Below, piece after piece: positions 22,206 to 33,354 of a stretch of 64,000 nt of DNA. The first letter of the stretch is position 1, and every line of letters begins with the position of its first letter. The notes beneath the pieces were generated by a model. It was not told the origin of the DNA and did no database searches. It worked only from the letters and a program-made list of their open reading frames with translations. This DNA comes from Ophioderma brevispina (taxonomy: Eukaryota > Echinodermata > Ophiuroidea > Amphilepidida > Ophiodermatidae): contig JAMKCH010002896.1 of the NCBI GenBank assembly GCA_023653785.1, forward strand, positions 1 through 64,000, in the 5' to 3' direction. A program made the position numbers and the translations under genes.

Positions 22206-23780
22206 CTGCTGGTCTAAAACCTTGCCATCGTTGATGAGCTAAATTACGAGTGACAATTTCTAATCGTCTCACCTCAATGTCTACACGTCTAAATCCACCG
22301 TGGCCAAAGATTTGCGCTTACTTTACGCATAGCTGACCGTTATTATAAATCGCGAAGCTACTCAAACGAACCATAAACGTGTTGGTGCTATCCTTGGGGG
22401 GACTGTAGTGAAGAGTGTGCGCTTCGGCTAAAATTGTGAATTGTTTGCATCCAAGTACTTATGCGTTGATAATCCATAAAATTTGATGAACGCACTTGCC
22501 AACCCCCCTTAATGGACCCCAGCTTTGTGTTTTCAAGGTTATACTAGGGGTCAACATTTTAAAAGGCCCCAATCAGTTGAAAAGTACATGGCACTCTTTA
22601 TCAGATTTTACAAGGATTCTTAAACGGCATGGTTTACACTTCTATGGCGCTTATAAGTTTTTTTGAAGTTATAGGGAGACGTGTAAAATGTGAAAACGGA
22701 ATTTTGGGTGTGTACATGTACATGGGTCAAAAGTTCAAAGTCCCGCTTGGATTTTTGGTGCAAATTGTTTCTCAAGCTTAAAGGATTGAAATAAGGAATA
22801 TCTTGCCTATCTGATATGCTAGTTTCACTTATCCAACAAAATAGGTCAACAGTCAATGGATTAGAGCACTTTAATTTTTTGAGACCCCTTTACAAAACCA
22901 AACTGGACTTTTTCACCGTTTTTTTTAACAGTTTTTACCCTTGATTTCAAAACTATAAGCCATAGGTAGATTTTTGGAATCCTTGTACCAGACAACAGCA
23001 TATGTGTTGTTGTACACTAATTATAACGTTTTTTTATGGTTTACACCCCTGTTGTAACCTTGAAATCTAAGCTGGGCATGAAAATTGTGGGGAAGTGCTT
23101 TCCATCATGTTTTTGAATATCACTGCATAAAGTACTTGTGTCCACAATTTAAATTTTTATCCATGATTTGCACAACTACATGAGACTCTGTGCAACTACG
23201 TCCGCTTCTAGTAGGGATAAAAATTTAGATATTTTTAAAGATTGGAACTTGACTACTTAACTCTAAGATAATTCTACATAGACTTGATTCAGCTACGAAT
23301 CAATAAAATTTGTTAGCGCATACTGGAGAAGAGGCTGTATTTACACATTTGTAAGGATTTGACAGTTCAGAAGAAAAAGTAAAAAATATTTCACGTTTCT
23401 TTTTTAACGAAATGACAAAATTTTCATCTAAACACTGAGGTTTATCTTCAAAACTTCGTTCTTAGTAGACAATTAGCACCCCAAATCCAGATCCGTCCGT
23501 TGGCTACATCCGTCTACACTCAGATTTCAACTAATACACAAACCACCGATTTTTATCTTTTAAAAAAAACGTTATTCATTGTCCAACGAGCACTCTACAT
23601 CCGTTGGGTCAATTTTTGTATGCAAATCTGTACGTTGCCAATACTGTGTATTGTTTGGGTTTTTTTTTTTTTTTCAATTTTTTGCGTTTTGTTTTGTATG
23701 CTTTTATTGTTTTTTGGTTGCTGTTTTTTTAATCAGATGTCGCGTTTAAAGATCTGCGACCACAATGCATAAAGGTTAAA
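22205..23780. other. Unrecognised 3' part of copy A
   Basis: No domain is recognised. The first ~100 bases resemble the LINE region of copy B at 34,960-35,000. The remainder is AT-rich with poly-T runs, and I cannot align it to copies B or C by eye. Confidence 0.35.
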
Positions 23781-26566
23781 CTATCCCATCCTTATTCATC
23801 CTTTCAGAATTTGCGAGTCAACAGGAACAAATGGATTTTTCAGGCGAGCAAACAAAACCAGTTTAGCAAAGTAAAAAAATGGAACTCATATAGTTATCGA
23901 TTGCTAGTTAGGCAATTGCAAGAGATAAACCAAAAGATAGCTTCTTGGTTGCGGAGAGAAAATAGATCATATTCGAATAATTGTGCCAGAATAGACAAAA
24001 TGAGAAAATATTCGAATATTGTGCCAGAATAGACCATATATTGATAATATTTTACAGTATATGCACACAAATAAATGTATGGTCTCTTTATATAACACGT
24101 AAGTCTTGACCTGTTGTTCGCGTTTTTTAAACAAAAACAAAAAGTATTTATATTCCTCCAAATGAAACCTGTAAACATGGCATCAATTAATACCTTGAAA
24201 CAGTGCAGGACTTGAATTCCGTTGAATAAAACGGGGTTGTATTGAGATCATTGCTGTTCAATTGTGTAACGTTCGTCGTATAATTACATTCTTTACCACT
24301 GATCTCCGAGAGTATTCAAAAGTCGATAACTCATGTTAAACTTGTCCTCTACAAGCATGATCAATAGAAAAAGCAGGCAGTTTCTGAAAGCTGAAGAAAG
24401 GATAGAGAGAACGCAAGTCGGTTGTTCACAAATTCTGCAATAATTTAGATTATTTGTAGGTAAATAGCAACGTGATTCTAACAGCTTTTAGCCGGATTTC
24501 AGTTGAATGCATATTTTGCTTGACTGAAAATTATAAACTTGGAAATTTCTTTTCAATTTACCCAGCGCTTTTACAGTTATAGGCCCAAAATAGCTAATGT
24601 GTTGCCTCAGCCGTATAAAATCGGACGGTCGGGATATTTGGAGTTTTAGTTCTTTAACTTGAAACAAATCTAAGGGATACAACTACAACATCTACAACGT
24701 TCATCTATGAACGGTTGTTGTAATTGGTTTCTTCATTTCACCTCTATTTCTATTTCTAATGTTCGTTTATTATCCTATTTTGAAAATTTCAAAATCTCAT
24801 TTTAACAAAATCAGACAGAATTTTCATCACATGGTTATTCATTTTACCTTGAAAATATCCAGATTTCACACCTTACAAGCAATCAATTTCGCCAATTTTT
24901 GTAATGCATTTTTTAAAAAAATCTAAAATCTTTACGGAAAACAATACTTTTTGTTTGGTACGACACTGCTATGAAAATATTACCATGTACCTACATCTTT
25001 CCTTTATTCGGTAACAATTATGCTCTAATACATTGCTTCTCTTCTTATTCAAGAACGGTCTCAAATATAAATAATCAATAAAGTAGATTTTGGAGACCAT
25101 TATATGAGAACATATAATTTAAAACCCAGGAAAATAATATTTCCCTGTTGGATGATGGGATAAAAAGTAAGCCATTACATGCTAGGGTTATCTATTTATT
25201 TAATTTGGAATGGAGACCTTTTACATGGAATACTCATATATCAAGGGTTTACATTTATAATTATACTACGTGAATCCCAAAAAAAATAATTGTGTCAAGG
25301 ATTAAAGATGACCTTGACCTTGGCCACTGAATCATCAGGTATTTGTTTTTTGTTTAATAAGCAAATCTAATATGCCTTCCAGTGTTGAAAAATAAAAAGA
25401 AAATCGACTGAAAAATAATCTAGATATTACAAATTTTGTAGCACCGCTTTTTGCCTCCATTCCAATGGAGTTAATATGGGATATAGTATTATGAAAGTAA
25501 TGAAGTGACGTTCAGTCCCATTATCAATGCAACTAATTTATTGTGGAACTGCACGTAAAATGTTCGCACAAAATCTTCACCCAATTAATCCTGAAGTGTA
25601 AATGAAAAGGATTTCAACACTACTACTACGGTAGATACACTATGCCAATAAGGGACTAATCCTTGCACTTCCAAATAATGGGAGGATCTTAGTTTCATGG
25701 CTCTGCACAGGTGAATTAGTGTTTGGATTTGTAATATCAGTTGGCACATTGGTATCAATAGATTATGATTATTCTGTAGTTGAAATAATCAAGAAAATGT
25801 AAACATAAAGTTCACAAAGTCAATAGACATCATGATTTCATGATATTGGAATTCTCACAAATGTGTAAATCCCATAGTAATGGAGAAAAAAGGGTGTGCG
25901 TACCAAACCTGCCATATCTACTATTTTTCAGTCGCTTTCTTTCATTTTTTCAACATCATGAAAGTATCTAGATATGTTTAATAAAAACAACAACAAATCT
26001 ATGATACAGTGATTGCGTTAGAGGTCAAGTTCGTCTTTACTCCTTGCCCACAATTTTTTGATTCACACGTAGTATATTTAAGGTAACATGTACTGCTGAA
26101 CAATAACATGGAAATATTGTCCAAAATCCGGGGAAAAAAAATATCAGGCTACATCAGGTGCCCAATTCAATGTTTTGACTAGAGGACAGGCATTGTATGA
26201 TGTTCATCTCGCAAACTAGCAGGTCCCATCCGGCATCCCTAATTGAGTCTAATTGGAGGCATTTGCCAAAAAAAAAAACTAATTAAAGTCTGTTGCGTTA
26301 ATGGGGTCAATATGCTCTTTTTAAGTTAGAACGCGGATCAATTATGAAGAAAATACTAAAATAAATATCTTAAAAGTGGTCCGAATTTCATTCAAGCAAT
26401 TTAGACCATGCACTGAGGGGAAAACAACAATTTTTTGGCCTTATGCTCTCTAGATGGATCATCCTTCCTGCCAAATAGCCGCTTTTTTTTAATTAACACC
26501 ACGTTTTCCACAGATGTTGCTTAAACAAATCCAAGCCAACTATTCGATGACCTGTCCACAGAACCA

Positions 26567-26910
26567 AGTCATATATATATATATATATATATATCTATAT
26601 ATATATCATAGATCTATATTATATATTTATATATATATATATATATATATCTAGATAAAAACAATCACTATATAGAACAACACTCAAACCTGATGAAGGG
26701 CGAAGCCCGAAAATTTGTTTGTCAACTTATCTCATTATTACGGCATTCTTTAATTTGGATATGAACTTATATATGTTATTATATATACTATTATATATAT
26801 TATGATTATTATATATATATAGAATATATATATATATATAGATATATATATAGATATATAGTATAGTTATAATATAGATATTCCTATATATATATAAATA
26901 TATATACATA
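26567..26910. repeat. Two AT microsatellite blocks
   Basis: Imperfect (AT)n tracts occupy about 26,567-26,655 and 26,760-26,905, separated by about 100 bases of ordinary sequence. Interruptions such as ATCTATAT and ATAGATAT are frequent. The 116-codon minus-strand open frame over them (26,727-27,077) translates as tyrosine/isoleucine runs and is an artefact of the repeat. Confidence 0.9.
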
Positions 26911-28645
26911 ACATGGTGCATTAAACATTCAGCAAAAAAGACGAGTTCGAATTTCAGTGGTTTGCAAATGTTCAGTAGCGGCAAAGAATTGGATGACACA
27001 ATGTTTTGATCTGAAGGACCAGTCGTTGTCTTGGAAAATTTCATGGGGTTGGTCAGCTTTTCTATATTTTCCAGCATTTAAAAATTCAAGTTTATGCTGC
27101 TGATTTTGAAATTGTATTTGAAGATAGCAATCTCTGATTATTTATCGACACCTTTACTCTATAAACAGCCCCAACCATGTTCTTTACCTGTCCTCTTGCC
27201 AATGGCCAAAAATATCACCTATGTTTTTAGAGGCAAATGTTTATTATGATGTTCTTCACGCTATAGTGCGCCTCAGTTAATATCGAAAAATGTACAAAAG
27301 ATGCGGGATGAGCAATATCGAATAATATTGCGAAGGTATTTCTCCTCTTATAAATATGACTTGTGTTTCATAATGAAAACAAAACACAAAACGGAAAAAA
27401 TTTAAATCCGATCGTAATAATAATTCAATGTTGAGTCTTTCACCGTACTAATGTAAAGAACACAGAAAATATATTGAGAGAAGCTAATTATGTGTATTAC
27501 AATGATCACGGGGGTCGTTGGATGAGTGGAATGTTGGTTTGTATCCCGAGAAGTAACAGGTTACGCTTAGAAAAATATACTACTACATTTAAATGTTGAA
27601 GATTACGAAACATTGTTTAGCCCACAAGAATAAGAAGTAACAAATAAATGAAATACGGTATGTCACAATCACCAAGATCAAGGTTTGGGTTTCTGACATC
27701 TCTGCATATATCCTAAATACGCATATTGACATGCTAGCCCTTTCAAAACCACATGGTCTATTTAATGGACAGAAAATAGCTAGATTGAGCATTTAAGTAA
27801 TCCACGTTTCGCACACCTCATACTTTAAAAAATAACCTGCTCTAGGTTTAGGGTGTATTTTATTCTAAATCATGGACAAATTTATTTTTGATGACTACTT
27901 CTGTGTTTGCCAATTCACTCAAAAAAAGTAGAAATAAGAAGTTTTATCATTTTAATAGCTTCATTCATATCAATCAGCATTTGAAAGAGTAAAAACATAC
28001 TTCCAAAGTGCTTTGATTCGTCTCCTTTACTTGATAGTTGTAAAAGTATAAAGAAATGGGTGCATGGTAGCAAGTCAATATATAGATTGTGCATTTTTCG
28101 TGAGTTGCAAACAGCAAAAGGATTTCCCTTCTGGAAAGTGTTTTAATCTTAATAGCCTCAAGTTTACAGTACCATTCGTAGTCATACAATCGAAGAAGGT
28201 AAAAAGATAAAGAAGGCACACTGATGTTGATAACCAAGAAGCAGCTACCAGTCTAACTCTTACCCGTAGCTAACAAAAGTTACCACAGGCAATATTTTAC
28301 AAAAAAATGTCGGATGGTTTTGCCGCAGTAACGCAGGAGTTGTAACCGTTTTTTTACCTTCCGTGGCGAATGGCCTCTGTTACCATTGCCTAAACCAATG
28401 CGCTACTCCCTTAATAGAAAAGTGACGACTCACCTAATTTTAGTATGATGCCTCTTAAAAGAGCTACTAGCAAACTCTATCATCAAGCTCACCATCTAGT
28501 TTTGACCGCCACGTTTGGTCGTTACATCAAAGGCAACGAGCTCTTCGACACTCAACTCAACTTACTTTCCTGAAGCCTATCAAGTGGTAAGATTTATGTT
28601 CGGAGTAACTCTGGATCGGAGTTATCCGCCCAAAGTAGTAGTTGT

Positions 28646-28686
28646 AGTAGAAGTAATAAAAATAATAACAATAATAATAATAATGA
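28646..28686 (+). repeat. AAT/ATA trinucleotide microsatellite
   Basis: A run of AATAATAAC and ATAATAATAAT units lies just outside the left end of the second foldback-like element. It is of a kind commonly found beside insertions in AT-rich DNA. Confidence 0.8.
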
Positions 28687-29079
28687 CATTTATCACCTAG
28701 GCAAAATAGTAGTAGTATAGTCCCTGAAGATGAAATACACATACTACGTGGAAAAATTGTTATTGAGCTGATTTTTTTCACCAGATATGCAAAATACATC
28801 ATATAACAACATATCCAAAATCCCCATGAATCCCCTTTGGGGAAATTTCTGTATCCAAGATGGCCACCAAAATAGCTGACATTGCATATAATTAGCTATA
28901 TCTTGGTTTCTCAAGTAGATATGTTGATGATTTTAGTCTTTTTGATTATGTTTTTTGGGGTCAAAGAATTCATTGATATACAAATCTAAATTATCCATGT
29001 TTTCCTTTATGTTGAAATTCAAAATGGCCGCCAAAATGGCCGCCATTACGTATAATTTGCTTTATCTCACCTTCAGAAC

Positions 29080-29150
29080 AAGGAAGAAATAAATATATAA
29101 CAGCGAATATAAATAATGAATAAATAAATAGATATAAATAAATAAATAGT
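29080..29150 (+). repeat. AAAT-type microsatellite between FB2 arm and DIRS end
   Basis: Repeated AAATA and AAATAAATA words fill the 70 bases between the left FB2 arm and the GC-rich DIRS sequence. It could have been the insertion target or could have grown after insertion. Confidence 0.65.
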
Positions 29151-29156
29151 TTATGA

Positions 29157-29768
29157 GAGGGGATGTTGCTATTGCAGCACTGTGTGCCGGTAGAAGTGAG
29201 CGCAATCAAGAGCTCTGGGTGAGTCTCTCGGTGCGAGACGGTGATACGGTACCGCTGGTGCCTACCTCCCCTTACCTTCTTCTACCGCCTGAGATTACCA
29301 GTGGGAAAAAGTGCAAAAGTAAGGTCGCGAAGGGTAGCTATCAAGAGCAGACTATTTTCGCGGTTTCTGGTCGGGCCCAAATGAGATCTCTATACCACAT
29401 CCGCCGATAGCGCGCACTATTTTTCGGGCAATATACCGTCCGTCTGCCGTGAATCGTCCTTATCCCAAATTGTTTCTCTATATTGTGTAGAACACAACCT
29501 TCCCGAGACCTTGTGGGTGGAAAAAACATTGTGGGAGGGTCGTAAGGTCGCGGAGGGTAGGTATCTATCGTTAGCGTATCCCCCTCTCACTTCTGAGAGG
29601 GAAATACACTGCGCTCTCGATAGCTACCCTCCACGACCTTACTTTCGCACAGTAGTCTCAGGCGGTGGAAGAAGGTAAGGGGAGGTAGGCACCAGCCCTA
29701 ACGTATCCCCGTCTCGCTCTTGATTGCGCTCAGTTCTACCGGCACACAGTGCTGCAGTAGCAACATCC
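29157..29768. repeat. Nested inverted repeats at the DIRS 3' end
   Basis: The segment 29,157-29,345 is the reverse complement, with small differences, of 29,600-29,768. GAGGGGATGTTGCTATTGCA at the outer end pairs with TGCAGTAGCAACATCCCCTC at about 29,751-29,770. AGGTAAGGGGAGGTAGGCACC pairs with its complement near 29,258-29,280. A smaller inverted pair (GTCGTAAGGTCGCGGAGGGTA near 29,539 with TACCCTCCACGACCTTAC near 29,626) lies inside. DIRS elements carry inverted terminal repeats plus an internal complementary region used in making the circular DNA intermediate, and this arrangement fits that. The 5' terminal repeat is lost with the truncation. Confidence 0.75.
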
Positions 29769-30600
29769 CCTCTGCACCAGAATGTCTCGGAGATGAACTC
29801 TCTGGAAATTGGTTGCAGAGCTCCATCCTATAGTGTCCAGGATATCCTGGATCGAGGAGCCTTTTGTAAAATGCCCATTAGGAGGTGTGAGCGCGTAAAT
29901 CATGGGACCTAACACGAGAGCCGACAAACCAATCGTGATGTTATCGGTGTACGCTACGGATGGTCGAGGCAACCCAACGGCTAACTGTGTCCTTCGCTAC
30001 TGGACCATATGGAAGGGAGGGCAGTGGAGATGAAAAGCTGTTTTGTCTTCCGGAGCCCTTCGGTACGCTTGAGATACCATTTTAGTGCCCTGACCGGGCA
30101 CCAGGGTTCTCCGACGATCCCGCAGTCAAGGCCAGGTCCGGGAGAAACACTGGGCGTTGTGTGAAAGACAGGGTCTGATTCTGGACACGCCGTCCTTCGA
30201 ACACCGCAAGTGAGCCTCGTCAATGGACAAGTCATGTATTTCGGAACCCCGTCGCCCGGAGGCGACTGCCACGAGAAAGGCCGTCTTCCTAGATGAATCC
30301 AGGAGACTGTCCCTCTCCAGTAGCTTGAAATCCTCAGACGCTAAGAACTGGAGCACTAGCGGCAGATCCCACTCCGGAACGAGTGATCGAACCGGAGGAC
30401 GAACCGAAAACATGCCCTTCAGCAGATTCGTGAGGATCGGGTTATTAGAGACTACTGTCAGTGCCATCTCTGAAGCCCCGATGGAGCACCCCAATCGCGG
30501 TGCGGTAGCACCTGACTGTTTGGATGCCCAAACCCTCAGGTGCGGTAGCACCTGACTGTTTGGACGCCCAAATCCTCATGGAAAATTTCTGTTAGGAAAT
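29736..30600 (-). pseudogene. DIRS tyrosine recombinase, frameshifted
   Basis: The recombinase would cut and join the circular DNA copy at the target. On the minus strand the N-terminal part contains NNPILTNLLKGMFSVRPPVR and WDLPLVLQFL. The first catalytic arginine lies in ASGRRGSEIHDL (about 30,220-30,250). PVRALKWYLKRTEGLR and QLFIS follow near 30,030-30,100, typical of this family. The HxxR box is visible as SHDLRAH near 29,895-29,915, but in a different frame from its neighbours. The C-terminal DILDTIGWSSATNFQRVHLR stretch ends near 29,760 and carries the expected region around the catalytic tyrosine. At least three frame changes separate these blocks, so no functional product is possible from this copy. 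Confidence 0.85.
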
Positions 30601-30633
30601 CCCCGGTCTGCCCTACAGACGTAGACAGCGGAT

Positions 30634-31475
30634 CTATCTCTCGATTGGCTCACCATCTATAGAACCGGCGGAGTCGAGAATCGTAAGATTCTGTAGTTGA
30701 CTTCCGCCTTGCCTGAGCAGCTGCGAGCGCGCCAGCCTGATCAGAAAAACCCGCCTGAGTGGACTGTTGACGGAAATACGCCAGACAGTCAGGTTGAAAG
30801 CGCAGATGGTACGCTCCGTGACGGACGTGTCAGCTGGAGGACCGCTTATCAGATCCCCGCTCTGAGGGAGCAAGACGGGGTCCCCAACTAGCAGCTCTAG
30901 AAGCCGTGGGAACCACAGCCGAGCAGGCCACATGGTGGCCACCAACAGAACCAGGCAATTGTCGGACCGAGCTACCTTCTCGAGGACTCTGGGTATCATC
31001 GCAATGGGGGGTGGTGCATCGGCAAATAATCCCCGACCAATCCGCCACCATTGCATCCCGACCCACGGCTCTGGGATCTTGACTCCATGAGTAGTATGCC
31101 GGAAGCTGGTGATTCACGGCGGAGGCAAATAGGTCCACGTGGGGACATTGTAGCCTCTGGAATATTGACCGGCAAACTGCCGGCAGGAGGTGCCATTCCA
31201 CTGATGACCCCCTTACCTTTGATGGCGCCTGACATTGCATGCCCTTCCGGGAGAACGCTAGGACGTTCTCCACCCCCGGTACATGGAACGCTATTAAAGC
31301 GATGTCCCATTGCCTGCACCACTCTAGGAGCCTGACTATCTCCTTGCTCTCCTTGTTGAGGTAGGTCACTATCGTCATGTTGTCGCATCGGACCAGGATC
31401 ACCTTTTCTCTGGTCAGAGCGACCCAGTGCTTCAGTGCCAGGAAGATTGCCCACAGCTCGAGCACATTCTTCTAC
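30634..31475 (-). pseudogene. DIRS RNase H region and linker, frameshifted and 5'-truncated
   Basis: The frame opens inside the domain with LELWAIFLALKHWV. It shows the RNase H aspartate in ILVRCDNMTIVTYLNKE and the HVPGVEN motif, in which the usual following AD-LSR is shortened to AFSRKG. It goes on with PHVDLFASAVNHQLPAYYSW, a signature of DIRS and related elements. A frame change near 31,050 moves the coding into a second open frame with PPIAMIPRVLEKVA and MWPARLWFPRLLELLVGDPV, characteristic of the region joining RNase H to the recombinase. The first part of RNase H and all of the reverse transcriptase are absent. Confidence 0.85.
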
Positions 31476-32154
31476 TTCAGTAACAGAGATAGCAGATGAA
31501 AAGTGCAGCCATTTCGGACTCCAGAATAAACTAAACAATAAATGGGATGACTTAAATTTATATAAAATTGAATTCTGTGACCCTAAAACCTTATTCAAAA
31601 ACATCAAAATCATGTTTATATCTATTTCAGAAGATGAGATATAGATAATTTTATGTAATGGCAGCACATTGGCAGCCATTTTGGTGGCCATTTTGGATTT
31701 CTGAGTTAAGGAAAACATCAATGATTTAGATTTAAACAAAAACTGAAATCTTTGAACCTTAAAACATATTCAAAAAACATTAAAATCGTCATCATATTAT
31801 ACTTCAGAAGCTGAGATATAACTAATTATATAAAATGGCGGCTATTTTGGATTTTGGGGCCGTGAAGGAATCCCTCATGATTTGAATTTGTACATAATTG
31901 GATATTTTGACCCCCAAAAACATTTCAAAACAACTACGAAAAATCTTCAACATATCTACTTTAAAAGCTGAGATCTAGCGAATTAATGTGATGGGCCATT
32001 TTTTGTGGCGGCCAACTTGGATAAAAAAAATTCCCCAAGGGGGATTTTATGAAAGGGATTTTGGATATGTTGTTGTAATGATGCATTCTTTCTGCTTATC
32101 TGGTTGCCAAAATCAGTTTCAATACTTTTTTCCGGGTCAAAAACCCCCAGGGAC

Positions 32155-32680
32155 AACATATAAGAGGCCCACGTTTTCAGTCAACCGAGGGGAGGTATTC
32201 ACCATTTCCAACGAATATTAGAAGACAGGCATATTTGTTTTATATAACCTATACAAATATTCTGTCATTTGAAAAACTTGCCAAGTCTCGTTCGATCAAC
32301 TCTCAAGCCTTAGTCATGGTTCAATCCAACGGGTTCTCTCCCACAAATTGCTCGAACGGGTCCCAGATATAAATTTGTTTTACGGTATGTACTATCTACA
32401 GCATCGATCTTTCTATTTTCTCCATTTTAGTCAACATTTCAACAGAATTGCCGCAGCGGTGAAATGTCAATACGCAATTCAAGCAAGATATGTCGATGTG
32501 TGTCAAAGGTTGGGTCGCTGATCGGGGCAGATCAATCACCGTGGGGCACGGGCGATGCAAGATGTACCAATGCAGGGAAACAAGTTCCCACAAAAAATGA
32601 AGCATTTCGCGTGAGGGGGAATAACTAGCTTTTTATGGGAACTTTTTTTCTCTCACGCTAAATTTTTGGGAACTAGTCTC
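32155..32680. other. Unrecognised DNA between FB2 and a SINE
   Basis: No gene is recognised. A short inverted pair, GCGTGAG near 32,609 with CTCACGC near 32,652, brackets an AT-rich loop. This segment is absent from copy C and belongs to the inserted block in copy B. Confidence 0.35.
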
Positions 32681-32689
32681 AAATATGTA

Positions 32690-32890
32690 TATGTATGTCA
32701 CATGATACAGTATCCCCAATGCCAATGCACCTATTGTTATTGTTATATAAATTGTAATATGCCCCATAACATAACATTAGGTATCTTGTCCCGAGATACA
32801 AACACGTTGACTGCAGCCGGGGCTCGAACAACTCGCGATTTACAATGGTCTTATGACCATGAGTCCTGCGCCTTAATAAGTTTATTACGC
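32690..32890 (-). mobile_element. tRNA-derived SINE, minus strand
   Basis: Read on the minus strand, a good B-box, GTTCGAGCCCC, lies at about 32,829-32,819. An A-box-like GGCGCAGGACTCATGG lies upstream at about 32,872-32,857, at tRNA-like spacing, with a plausible anticodon stem between (GGTCATAAGACC). The body continues with TGTATCTCGGGACAAGATAC, which I read as the tRNA-unrelated region. It sits at the edge of the block inserted in copy B. A functional tRNA is unlikely because the acceptor stem cannot be paired. Confidence 0.6.
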
Positions 32891-33239
32891 CACAAGCGTT
32901 CTTCAAGAAACTAAGGTCCTGTCCCAGAAGGGAAGTCATCATGTACGCGCCTACTTGTTCTTGAATATTGTCCCATCTTAAGCTCTTATCTCACAGCCGA
33001 GTATTATAGACTATTTTATCTTTTAAATAGAAGCAATAAAACCAGCTTACCTTTGCCATTCTAATACACCTCGTCTCCCCTCTCGCCTAAAATGTGAATG
33101 GAGTTGGGATACACCTATGTCAAAGATCAAGTGATGGTAAAGGTCATATTTCAAGGATTGTTAATACTATTTAACAATTTTGAGAAACATAAACACTATT
33201 GAGTACGATTATGCGTACTCGTGTAATCTAAGATATGTT

Positions 33240-33262
33240 TCTCTCTCTCTCTCTCACTCTAC
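33240..33262 (+). repeat. CT microsatellite
   Basis: A (CT)n run lies in copy B where copy C holds a longer CT-rich tract (about 49,828-49,878). The shared position supports the alignment of the two copies. Confidence 0.75.
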
Positions 33263-33354
33263 TACTTTCAATAGATTTATGACTAGCTCTGGGAAAGTTG
33301 AAGTTGTTTAATGTAACAAGAAGCCCACGACTTAAATATTTTGTATCCAACCTT

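Larger units (their letters stand above)
14330..23960 (+). repeat. Large repeat unit, copy A
   Basis: Landmarks in this segment recur in the same order and orientation in copies B and C. AATGAAACCTGTAAACA..GCATCAAT..AATACC near 14,590 matches 24,163 and 46,300. TCGTATAATT..CTTTCTTACC near 14,710 matches 24,272 and 46,396. TAGCCGCCTTCATTTGAATGC near 14,925 matches 24,488. The CAGCTCC..CCAAGGCCAAAATAT stretch near 17,025 matches 27,165 and 47,298. The last part (about 23,785-23,960) matches 35,260 and 52,495. The copies are strongly diverged. Copy A carries the expanded minisatellite and abuts copy B directly. No intact gene is seen in it. Confidence 0.5.
29157..31475 (-). mobile_element. DIRS-like tyrosine-recombinase retrotransposon, 5'-truncated
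   Basis: This block is clearly more GC-rich than its surroundings. Read on the minus strand it encodes, in order, an RNase H region of the DIRS type and a tyrosine recombinase, then ends in a pair of inverted repeats. That order and the recombinase in place of an integrase define DIRS-group elements. The gag-like region and the reverse transcriptase palm are missing: similarity stops abruptly at about 31,475 inside RNase H, where the AT-rich FB2 arm begins. The frame is broken several times, so the copy is dead. Confidence 0.85.
28716..32155. mobile_element. Foldback-like element FB2 with ~170-bp repeat arms, hosting a DIRS fragment
   Basis: The left arm (about 28,716-29,085) and right arm (about 31,490-32,155) are inverted copies. 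The match includes ATAACAACATATCCAAAAT near 28,802 against its reverse complement near 32,060-32,080. It continues through CCAGATATGC and AGCTGATTTT to GTCCCTG at 28,721 against CAGGGAC at about 32,148. Within each arm a ~160-175-bp unit repeats, marked by CTTCAGAAGCTGAGATATA near 31,626, 31,802 and 31,960 and by words such as AATGGCCGCCAT. The centre is occupied by a DIRS-like retrotransposon remnant (29,157-31,475). No transposase is present. Target-site duplications are not certain, and the outermost similarity is weak. Confidence 0.6.

Noticed and set aside
26727..27077. 116-codon minus-strand open frame
   Set aside because: It is driven by AT dinucleotide repeats giving Tyr/Ile runs.
29000..29060. 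AAAATGGCCGCC words resembling YY1 binding sites
   Set aside because: They are part of the FB2 arm repeat; there is no gene or promoter to regulate.
30223..30555. 110-codon plus-strand open frame
   Set aside because: It is antisense to the DIRS tyrosine recombinase.
30996..31739. 247-codon minus-strand open frame, longest in the window
   Set aside because: It runs from the AT-rich FB2 arm into the DIRS region in the wrong frame; the recognised RNase H motifs are in another frame.
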